Below, one piece after another: positions 43,301-51,833 of a stretch of DNA of 64,000 bases. The translations under genes were made by a program, and so were the position numbers. The stretch lies in contig CM020620.1 in the NCBI GenBank assembly GCA_009829735.1, positions 15,349,186-15,413,185 of the forward strand, given 5' to 3'. The stretch is from Pyropia yezoensis (Eukaryota; Rhodophyta; Bangiophyceae; Bangiales; Bangiaceae). The notes beneath the pieces were generated by a model that made no database searches, was not told where the DNA came from, and was given only the letters and a program-made list of their open reading frames with translations. Positions within the stretch are counted from its first letter, which is position 1; every line of letters starts with the position of its first letter.

Positions 43301-44580
43301 ATACGATGTTGGGTTGCCCCAATGGTACTCAGCGCCCCGCCTGTCCACATGACTTCATGCCTTATTAGCATCCGTCGTACCCCTTCAGCTACCGAAGGGG
43401 GAAGGTGGTCGAGGTCAGCCTCGGCCAGGGCCTTCAGTGCTTCTTGGTCCTTCGGCGGAATATCCGCCGAAGGCGCCGATGGGTCAGGCTTCCCGTCATC
43501 GGGTTGCTGCCGCTCGGTGACCTCGGTGACCGCCAGCACCTCAAATGGTTCCACTTGACCTTCCTTGTCCGGGGTAAGGATATCTCCTTCGTAGAGCTCG
43601 GCAATCCCGAGGATAGTTCTTTTCGGGAGGGTGACTGCCTTGCGGCGATAGTTCGCCATCACTAGGAGGGACGACCCTCCTGCTGGGAGGTCTATGAGAC
43701 CGTTGGCCATGGTCAACCCATGGCGCTTGTACGTCCGCAGGTTGGACCGGACTCTGCAGATGCCTGCGAGGTCACAGTTAACCGGGAGGACTGTCTCCGA
43801 CAACGGCTCAAAGCGAGTTCGCTTGGCCAACCGAAGTGTCTTCGGCTCGACGCTTGCGTACACCTCAGCCACGTTAACGTGGCTCCCATGTAGCGTCAGG
43901 TCCCTGACGATAGCTGTATGTCCTCGCTTCGTCCCGTCGGCTTCTTGAAGCTCGACGGTCCTCCGGCCTGGCCGGATTGCATCCACGTGAACGTTGATGA
44001 AGGTGCACCCCAGTATGCAGGGCACCGATAGGGTCTCACACACCAGGAAGTCAACTTCCGTAGTAAGCTCCCCGATGGTGACCTGCAGCGACATCGTTGC
44101 GGTCGTACGAATGAGACGACCATTCGCATCCTTGATCGTGGGTCCCCGAGCAACTCTGACTCGCGGGAGCCACTTGTCCGGGAGGGTATCCTTCCGGATC
44201 AAGTTAGGTCCAGCCCCTGTATCCAGTACAGGGTAGTACGATCGTGTCGACTGGGGGTCAACCCCCAGTGTGGCTGATACCTTGAAGTTCTCCAAGGTGA
44301 ACAGCACATGTCCTACACCGATATCCGGTGTTCCTCGGGCATCCTGGACAGGGCCCTTGGCTGATTCAACGTGACGGGGCATCCCGTCCTCTCCTCCCAA
44401 CCTTGGAGGTTGGTCATCAATCCCCTGACGCCGTGTCGTCGGGGCCGGAAGGTGTACCCGGGGGTTGATGCGGCGTCGGCTCAACCGCGCTCTCCGTGGG
44501 GCCTTCCCCGCGGCCGTCCGGGGTGGCTTGCTAGAGTAACCCCAGCGACCCCGTGTCGTCCTTCCTCTTACTCGTTTCCC
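40393..44580 (-). CDS. E2 pol (protease-RT-RNase H-integrase-chromodomain-like), intact
   Basis: Open without a stop for nearly 1400 codons from the frameshift site to TAA at 40393. The domains in order are: protease (VLDTGAGPNLIRKDTLP, near 44230); reverse transcriptase (IDYRRLNLVTKKDSYPLPRMDE, catalytic YLDDVIVFSR near 42820); RNase H (FVIDVDACDTQVGCTLLQ near 42370, DHEPLRWLL); integrase HHCC zinc region (HPGG...CHPCARNR near 41570), then DDE core (AIDILGPLP, LLSDNGANLT, QSNGQVERFN near 41180); and a C-terminal chromodomain-like tail (YQVESIVGHTDPDLPEPWYVKVMWVGY, near 40530). All catalytic residues I can check are present. Expression would be by -1 frameshift from gag. Confidence 0.95.
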   Translation of the reverse strand, partial: GKRVRGRTTRGRWGYSSKPPRTAAGKAPRRARLSRRRINPRVHLPAPTTRRQGIDDQPPRLGGEDGMPRHVESAKGPVQDARGTPDIGVGHVLFTLENFKVSATLGVDPQSTRSYYPVLDTGAGPNLIRKDTLPDKWLPRVRVARGPTIKDANGRLIRTTATMSLQVTIGELTTEVDFLVCETLSVPCILGCTFINVHVDAIRPGRRTVELQEADGTKRGHTAIVRDLTLHGSHVNVAEVYASVEPKTLRLAKRTRFEPLSETVLPVNCDLAGICRVRSNLRTYKRHGLTMANGLIDLPAGGSSLLVMANYRRKAVTLPKRTILGIAELYEGDILTPDKEGQVEPFEVLAVTEVTERQQPDDGKPDPSAPSADIPPKDQEALKALAEADLDHLPPSVAEGVRRMLIRHEVMWTGGALSTIGATQHRIDLVPGARPARSQPHRAGPMQREIVDGEVKRMSEAKVIRPSMSEWGAPVVIVPKKDQTPRFCIDYRRLNLVTKKDSYPLPRMDECIDSLGEATVFTTIDCNAGYWQIPVADEDIPKTAFVCHSGVYEFLRMPFGLSNAPATFQRAIDIILSGVKWRNCLVYLDDVIVFSRNMDDHVQHVDEVLTLLRNAGVTLRLKKCAFFQQTVEYLGHQITPGKLGVLEANTRALRDARFPNTQTQLKSFLGTCNVYRRFVKDFARIAKPLTVLTSSTLPKVLQPPSPSEEEAFESLKRALLSPPVLALPHRRGTFVIDVDACDTQVGCTLLQGETLIDSDNVIPELRPVGYFSRTLNPAERNYSATERECLGVIWAVQLLRPYLEGSRFIVRSDHEPLRWLLNLGDKDSDSHGRLARWRLKMAEHDYRTVYKAGSTHHLGDALSRLDTPSGDTCPVDEDIPVVPVCMVGNATQGMVDHTMAHRACPLTLADFREAQANDDDCRRHRANLLAGTAGIFSENEVGLIYRRAPADGRHQVVVPVSLRQAVMEREHENPTAGHPGGSRMFAAMRRFFYWPAMAADVVDHVRGCHPCARNRMSLHRQASAMKLFPPDGPNEQVAIDILGPLPVTEEGNRYILVMSDRFTKLSRAAAIPNDTAYTIMNAVVDHWISAYGVMKQLLSDNGANLTSAFCTKVLGMFGIEPRRASDYHPQSNGQVERFNRTIVKMLQCYVAEHTNTWDRLLSVLTLAYNARPHRSTNIAPLEWVMPLGVGNLTLPPGRCTRYDTPKGRPAERIHLAWLAKLSWMIPKLKGALDRTQLRYKKNFDARLRVRNATLMKGDWVYIRHQKFRGNKLMQPVKGPYQILHRDDRSVILHFDTEIQRISVNDVTPAPKPEHPQPVPAGLLHEALTTHRSDDPVGPDGIPYQVESIVGHTDPDLPEPWYVKVMWVGYDSPTWEQAANIPRQLLMPYMRRRCLL

Positions 44581-45207
44581 GCCCTTGGTAGGGTGCTGTC
44601 CGCCGGGACATCCGGCTGAGGAGGTGCCTCCTCGACGGCCAGTACTCCACCTGGAGCTGGCTGCCTACCCGGTGCGGGTCCGGGTGCTCTGGCGGGATAC
44701 CCCCCAGTGGAAGCCTTGCGCTGCGCCGCTGCCCGCCGAGACTCCTCGGGGATGAGTAGGAAGGAAGACACCCAGTGCTGGGGATCTCCACACAACATAC
44801 ATCCGGACGTGCCGGCCCCCCCTTGGGTACGCATGGGGGTAGCCCCGTAGCTGCGGTTGCCTGCCTCGGGCGCCCGAGTGCCTGCTCCCTGGTAAGCCTT
44901 GGGTCCTTGGGTCAACCGGAACATGGACTCCCCCAACCGGTTGGGTCGGCCCGCAATCTGCGGAGGTGCCTCCGTACGTACTGCCCATGTAGGCAGGGGC
45001 TGGTGGGGGTTACCCGTAACCGGGGCATACCCCGTAGTCCGCACATACGGGACGCGCCGTCCCGCTCCCTCGTTGACCTGGAACTGGGTCCCAGCCGGGG
45101 CGATGTACGCTACCGTACCATGCTCATCAATCACCGGCGTCGCCGGTAGCAACAGGTGGCCCTGTTGGTCGACTAGAGGTTCATCCTCACCCGTAGGGGT
45201 ATGTTCG
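44568..45207 (-). pseudogene. E2 gag, C-terminal part (cut by E3)
   Basis: It is in frame with the N-terminal part at 54590-56133 once E3 and one target duplication are discounted. It is Pro/Gly-rich with one zinc-knuckle-like motif, CMLCGDPQHWVSSF, in which the last Cys of C-x2-C-x4-H-x4-C is replaced by Phe. It ends at TAA 44568-44570. Confidence 0.85.
44574..44580 (-). promoter_or_regulatory. E2 gag-pol -1 ribosomal frameshift heptamer
   Basis: The gag codons GCG GGA AAC GAG TAA contain G GGA AAC, a classical slippery heptamer, one codon before the gag stop (44568-44570). The -1 frame enters the intact pol. E3 has nearly the same context. Confidence 0.85.
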
Positions 45208-45677
45208 TGTGGCAGTATTGACCCCCAGGTAGGGGGGCAACACGTGCCATGCAAGGGGCGGCAGGCCACTAGCCTGATCCGTTCCTCCCCTTGCATTTGG
45301 GTCCATATTCCCTAAGTTTGGGATAGTTAGCTTAGTGGTAAATCCAACTTGGATTTGAGGGTTTTCTGCATTTATCGTCTTGAATTTTCGTGTGGCCCGG
45401 TGGGCAGGTGCTGGGGTGGGAGATTCTGAGTGGCGAGATTCTGAGTGGACCCTGGGGGGATAAGGGGAGGGACAGCGGGGCTTGGCCCTGCGTCCCCGTC
45501 CCGACCAAGAAACTGTTGGACCACACACCATCCTCTTGTTTGTCCGTGGGGGGGTTTGCCCCACAACAGGGACAGAGTGTGTGCGACTTGCACTTCTTCC
45601 GGTTCCCCCGACACGGGAGGCAGCCCTAGCACACCGCCCCAACTTGGGTGCCGTGTGTGCTAGTGGTTTTTGCCACA
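45208..45677 (+). repeat. E3 5' LTR
   Basis: It matches 54116-54584 almost perfectly. Near its end is a long hairpin with a 9-bp stem (CTAGCACAC ... GTGTGCTAG). Confidence 0.95.
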
Positions 45678-45679
45678 TT

Positions 45680-45697
45680 TGGTGGAGCAGCAGGGGA
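45680..45697 (+). other. E3 tRNA primer-binding site
   Basis: TGGTGGAGCAGCAGGGGA starts two bases after the LTR. The same 18 bases occupy the equivalent place in E2, so both elements prime with a tRNA ending CTGCTCCACCA. The tRNA species is not assigned. Confidence 0.75.
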
Positions 45698-45796
45698 TAG
45701 AGGTAAACTTTACCTCCGGGTGCACCCGGGTGTAGGGGGCCCTCTGTCTCAGAGGAACGGTGGTCTTGGACCGTGTCATACGGATCGTCAGCCAAC

Positions 45797-47742
45797 ATGG
45801 CTAGCTCGGACCCCCCGTCGTCCGGGGAGTACACGGGTGACGCACGTACTTCAGTGCCTTTGAATACTGGTGAGACACAGGTGGGTTTACCTGGGGTCGC
45901 AGAGGGACTAGAGGTCCCTCAAGCCAGCAGGACTGGAAGTGCGGGCGGGCAACAGGCCACCCCGACTCAGTCGGGAGTTCACTCGGGTGACACTTCTGAT
46001 GTGGGTGGGCCGAAGTCTGGCCACCGTGTGGTATACTCAACGGGAACGTCCCAAGGGGTGAGGACTGTCCCCGCGGGTTCCACTCGGGTTGGAGCCAACT
46101 TTGGCTTGGAGTCGTCGCCAACTAGGCTTTCGGAGGACGGTGGACCTCCGTTGGTCGGCGATGGGCTCGCGCCCATGCCCCCGGTTGAGACCCCTGAGGA
46201 ACGTGGTGACCCCTCAGGTGGACTCCCGGAGGCGGACCGAGACTCAACTAGAGTCGTCAATCCACTCCTCGCGGAAACTGTCCGTCGGGAGGCGACCAAT
46301 GTGTTGCGGCAGACTTTGCCGGACCTGGTGGTCACGATGACGAATACTATTCTGAATCAGATTGTGGCGAGTTTGCCAGATGGCCTTAATGTCCAAACCG
46401 GATTGGGGCTTTCGAGCCCGCAGGCGCAGGGGGAATCCCCCCTTACGCCTATCTCTGGTCGCCCGAACTGGGGGCGACACCTGTGACTCCCAACGAGGGA
46501 GCCACACCATACTCGGTGGGGCGTACGCCCTTCCCGGGGGAGTTCCCCCCGGAAGCGCCGGCGGCTACACCAAGCGCGCCGCGCCGGACTACAGGCACTG
46601 AGAGTGAACTTACCCCAGTGCCACAGCGGCTGTTCCCTCAACGTGAGGTGCCGCCCAAGATCCAGGTAGCCAACCCGGTCTACCAGAGGATCTTTGACTG
46701 TGAGACCTACGCCCTCCACAACAAGTCGGTGGCGTATGGTCCTGACCAGGCCCGAGCCATGGGCCGTGCCAAGAAGAATGCACTTCATTCTTTTGGGCAC
46801 AAAGCGGAGTGGGACGGAACTCCCCCCCTCCGTGTCTTTGAGTTCCTACGTCGTTTCACAAAAGCCTGTGACGACAATGCCATAAGTGAAGGCATGGCTT
46901 TTTACATGCTACAGGAGTTTACGAAGGGCGACCTACGGACAGAACTTATGTCCGTCATGCCCAGCTCCTCAAGTGGAGGCGCTGGGGAGGTGACGTCCTA
47001 TTTGGAGCTCGTCAACTGGTTGTTGAGAGCCATGGTTGATGAGGCAGCGTTGGCTTTTCAAGTCGAGGAGTTTACGCAAGCCCATCAGGAAGAGGCGGAG
47101 GACGAGTTGTCCTTTGCGGAGCGAGTCCGTAAGCTCAACAATCTTTGTGGGTTTCTTCATCCACAAGCTGTGGTGAAGAGTCGGTTTGTGGAGGGACTCC
47201 ATTGGTCAGTCCGGATGGAGACCCGGGAGCATAACACTGCCCGGGCGACCCTGGCCGAGTTGGCCAGGTTCGCCTATCGCAGAGGCGAGGCCTACCGCAA
47301 GTTGCGGGAGGAACAACGCCAGGAGCGTCAGGCCGAGTTGGCCAAGGAACGGGAGGAGGCGCGCCAAGCCAGAGAGTTGAGAGAGGCACGCCGAATCCGC
47401 AAGGAGAGGGTGGTAGCTGCCGTGGGAACTTCCCAGGGTATCCCTTCGTCTTCCCCAGTTGGGAAGACCCCTCCCGGACCGGACCATCGGTGTTGGAACT
47501 GCAACTCCGATGGTCACTGGGCATATGATTGCCCCAAGTTGAGTAAACGCATCCAACAACTTGTTAGGAATGCGAGTAAAAAGTCGGCTACGAACGAAGT
47601 ACGTTCACGCCGCGAGGGTGGGTCTCGACCGGTCGTTGCGGTCGCCACACCCTCGGCGGAGGAGGCGGACACGTCGTCCTCGGACTCGTCGTCTTCCTCC
47701 CCGCCCTCAAATTCGGACGCCATGTCGGCGGGAAAAGAATGA
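45797..47742 (+). pseudogene. E3 gag (one frameshift)
   Basis: It starts at ATG 45797 (MASSDPPSSGEY). The first part, low complexity then a helical stretch (VRREATNVLRQTLPDLVV), runs in one frame to about 46400-46480. The main gag domain continues one frame over to TGA 47740-47742: FDCETYALHNKSVAYGPDQARAMGRAKKNALHSFG, a capsid-like helical region, and a charged coiled coil (KLREEQRQERQAELAKEREEARQ). An intact zinc knuckle CWNCNSDGHWAYDC (near 47500) and a Ser-rich tail follow. The shift is probably in the TTGGGGC run near 46403, because the second frame also reads sensibly across 46405-46480. Confidence 0.8.
47730..47736 (+). promoter_or_regulatory. E3 gag-pol -1 ribosomal frameshift heptamer
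   Basis: The gag codons GCG GGA AAA GAA TGA contain G GGA AAA one codon before the stop. The -1 frame runs directly into pol. The context GCGGGAAA(A/C)GA(A/G)-stop is shared with E2. Confidence 0.85.
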
Positions 47743-50700
47743 CCGTTGGGGCTGGTCGTCCGAAGCTCACAACGGCAGCCTCGGCCAAGTGGGCCAGGAG
47801 GACGAACCAACTGTGCCGGATACTGCGGCGACCTAAGGGAGTCCGCCCACCTCGGGTAGGACTCCCGAAGAACGTAAACCCACGTCGGGTCATCGCGGTG
47901 CTGACGGGTGAGAACTTCCAGGTGGCTGGACGGGTGCAACTTGCCCCCGGCCGTGCATGCTGTACCCGTATCGTACTTGATACCGGGTCAGGAGCCTCCT
48001 TGATACGCAAGTCGCTATTACCAAAGGAGGTGAAGCTCCAACGCTGGAGGTCCAAAGCTGACCATATGATTGACATCAATGGTGGGGTACTTCCCATCGT
48101 TGGTGCCGTGACCCTACCAACTAGGTTGGGGACCCATGAGGTCGACGTGACCTATGGCGTAGTTGAGAATATATCGGTACCCCTGCTTCTGGGTACCCCT
48201 TATGTTGTTACACAAGTGCCTTTGATTTGTGGCCCTGAGTACTGGGTCAAGTTGATGAATGGGGAGACTATCCCCATCCTTGGTAAGGGAAAGTCTGTGG
48301 CTCCTCTGACAGTCTCGCAGTCGAACCCTGTTTGCTCTGTGAGGGAAGGGTTTACTGCTACCCTGCGTCTAGCCCGTAAAGTCACGTTGCCCCCCAACTC
48401 GGTGGCGCACGTTGATGTTGTAACTGATTTTACGGGGAACGGGTTGGTGCACCCTCACCCCCGTCTTGCTCGCAAGCACCAAGTGCATGTTGCCCTTGGC
48501 ACGATGGACTCCAAAGCCGGAGTCCCGTGGAGGATCCAGGTGATGAACCTGAGCCCGACGCCCAAGTACTTCAAGTCGGGAGCGAAGTTCGGCTATATCG
48601 ACCAACACGAGGGACCGGTAGTAGCGGTCACCCTCAACGCGGGCGCAAGTAGCGACCCGAAGTCCGGGAAGGAGAAGCATCACGCCAAGTCGGCCGCCTC
48701 TCCTCGACCCCATGTGAACATGGAGGGTGTCCCCCCCAGGTTGAGGGTTCAAGTTGAACGCCTCTTGGACCAATATCACAAGTTGTGGGATGGTCAATTG
48801 GGACTCATGAGAGCCACCCAACACCGGATCGAGTTGAAGCCCGGTGCACCCCCTATACGCCAACAACCGTATAGGGGAGGACCTCGTTCAAGGGCCCTCG
48901 TTAAGGAGCAAGTTGCTCGCATGGAGGCCCTCGATGTGATCGAGGCCAGCAACGCCGAGTGGGCGAGTCCGGTGGTTATCGTCCCCAAAGCTGATGGGAC
49001 CCCCCGGTTTTGTATCGACTACCGTTAGCTCAACGAGAGCACGGTGAAGGACAGTTATCCCCTACCTAGGATGGACGACTGTCTGGACTCTCTGGGGGAG
49101 GCAAACGTGTTCTCTACCCTGGACTGTAACGCGGGGTACTGGCAAATTCCCATTGCCCCGGAGGACAGGCATAAAACTACCTTTACCTGTCACTGTGGTA
49201 CCTACCAGTGCAAGCGTCTACCGTTTGGTCTGTGTAACGCGCCGGCAACTTTCCAGCGCGCTATGGACATGATTCTGGCCGGAGTACGGTGGCAGATCTG
49301 TCTTGTGTACCTAGACGATATCATTGTGTTCTCCCGAAGTCCGGAGGAACACATTGGCCATCTTGGCCAGGTGTTCAAGCTACTTGCTGACGCCGGTGTG
49401 TCACTGAAGGCGAGTAAGTGCCACCTCTTCACTCAAGAGGTGGAGTACTTGGGACATGTTGTCCATCCGGGGCGTCTCAGCGTTAACGAGAAGAACTTGA
49501 GGGCCATTCGTAAGGCTCAGTACCCCCGGACCCAGACCCAGATGAGGAGCTTCCTCGGGATGTGTAACGTGTACCGACGTTTCACCAAGGGCTTCGCCAA
49601 GGTGGCGAAGCCGTTGAATGAGCTAGTGAGCTCAACGCTACCGAAGAACCTGCCTCCCCCAAGTCGGGTGGAGCAGGAATCCTTTGAGACTCTTCGGGAC
49701 CTTCTGCTGAAGCCCCCCATCTTGGCTATTCCCAGGTTGGGAGGCCACTACATCCTGGATGTGGACGCTAGCTACGACCAACTTGGTTGTGTGTTGCTTC
49801 AGCAGCAGCCGGACAAGGAGTACTTGCCGGTGGGATACTTTAGTAAGGGGCTGAACTCGGCCGAGAAGAACTACGGAGTCACCGAGTTGGAAGGACTCGC
49901 AGTGGTGTGGGCGGTGACGTCACTTCGTCACTACCTGGAGGGTGAGAAGTTCCTCATCCGCTGTGACCACCGCGCGTTGCAGTTCATCTTTAAGACGGAC
50001 TGTACGAACACTCGTCTCAACCGGTGGAGGGTGCGACTGGCACCCTTCAACTTTGACATTGAATACCGACCTGGCAGGCAACATGCCCTTGCCGACGGCC
50101 TCTCTCGGGTACCTACCGAGGGGCTGGACACTAACCCAGTCGATGAGGACATCCCCATCGTGGGGGTAGTCACGCGCTCGGGTCAGGCGTTGAACCCCGA
50201 GGCGCCAGGGAACAAGAAGTACTTGCCCCTGTCCCTGGACGAGGTGGTGAAGGCCCAGGCCGAGGATCCCTTCTGCAAGTCGCAGAAGGATATACTGGAT
50301 ACAGTGGTAGAGACGCGATTCTCTCTGGGAGACGATGGCCTCCTCATGAGGAGGGGGGTATTCCAGGGGACCGAACAACTTGTCGTCCCCGCATCCCTCA
50401 AGGACAGTATCCTTGAGAGGGAGCACAACGCTCCCACGGGTGGACACCTGGGGTCTAGTAAACTGTACCAGACCCTGAGGACCAGGTACTACTGGCCGTC
50501 CATGGTGGTGGACATCTACAGTTGGGTGGCTGCCTGCACAAGTTGTGCACAGAATCGTCTGATGGAACGGCGGCCTACTACGGCTATGCTATTGTTCCCG
50601 GCCAAGGAGCCCTTCGCCGCGTTGGCGATGGACATCCTTGGGCCACTGCCCGTGACCGAGGAGGGCAACCAGTACCTCCTGGTCATCTGTGACCGCTTCA

Positions 50701-51722
50701 CGAAACTTACGCGAGCGATCCCACTGGCAGAGATCACGGCCATGTCGGTCGTGTCAGCCTTCCTAGATCACTGAGTTGCCGCGTATGGCATCCCAGATAG
50801 TGCACTATCGGACAATGGACCGCAATTTGCGTCTGTACTGTTTCAGGGAGTGCTGGATATGTTGGGGGTTAAGGCAAACTATGCCACCCCCTACCACCCA
50901 CAAACTAATGGGCAGGTGGAGCGCTTCAACAAAACTATTGTTAGGCAGCTGCGCCACTATGTGAGTGAGCACGTGAAGACATGGGACCAATACATTTCTA
51001 TCCTTACTACTGCCTACAATTCGCAGGTTCACTCATCTACGGGGGAAGAACCCCTCGCTTTTGTGACCCCCCGTCGCGTGCGGTCTATTGCCGTGCGGCG
51101 GTCGCTCCCAACTAGGGAGGATGGTGGCAGTACGCCTACTCCTACTGAGAGTAAGGCGGAGCTCGTCGCTAGGCTTGAAAACCTCATCCCTAAAGTCAGG
51201 GCTGAGATGGACAAAGCACAAAAGCGCTACAAGCGTACCTTTGACAAAAAGGTGCGCAATGCTAAACATGTCCCCGAGCAGGGTGACTGGGTGCTGGTAC
51301 ACTCGCACACCCCAACTGGGGGTAAGCTGGTATTCTAGACGAAGGGACCGTACCAGGTCCTTCGTACTGATGGGAGGCGCTTCACCATCGAAAGTGACGA
51401 GGGGGTCCGTACAGTGAACGGACAGGACGTGGTCAAAGTTGCACCACCGCCTGCAGGCGACCCAGCTTGGGCGCGTGCTTTGGAAGCGTGGCGCCTCCCC
51501 TCACTGCCTGCGGCCAAACAGGGCCCGCAGGAGTACGTGTTCGATAAGTTCATCGACCACGGATGGGATGACGACACTGACCGCCTCATGTTGAGGGTGC
51601 GTTGGTTTGGCTACAAAGCCAAGGATGATACGTGGGAGTATGTGGAGGACCTTCCCGCTGAGAAGGTCCGGGCGTACTGTGCCCGGAATGAGATAGACCC
51701 TAACAGCCCTCCCTCAACGTGA
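47736..51722 (+). pseudogene. E3 pol with three in-frame stops
   Basis: It stays in a single frame to TGA 51720-51722. The domains are: protease (LDTGSGASLIRKSLLP near 47985); reverse transcriptase (catalytic YLDDIIVFSR near 49310); RNase H (YILDVDASYDQLGCVLLQ near 49750, CDHRALQFI); integrase zinc region (HNAPTGGHLG ... CTSCAQNR near 50540) and DDE residues (AMDILGPLP, ALSDNGPQFAS, QTNGQVERFN near 50910); and a C-terminal chromodomain (YVFDKFIDHGWDDDTDRLMLRVRWFGY, near 51540). Stops are TAG 49026-49028 (inside the conserved IDYRxLN), TGA 50772-50774 (after FLDH, where Trp is usual) and TAG 51336-51338 (before TKGPYQV, where Trp is usual). Confidence 0.95.
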
Positions 51723-51833
51723 GGGAAGGCCGAGCAACAGTGCCAAGAGAGTGCTTCAAGTCGAAGTGGTACGCAGAGTGGCTTTTAACTACAGCCCAAA
51801 CCCTCACACTCTCACAACAAAGGCAGCTACCGA

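Noticed and set aside
45187-45834. ORF across the E3 LTR joined to gag-like sequence
   Set aside because: It is a chance fusion of LTR and flanking E2 gag reading frames. The nested-element structure explains it better.
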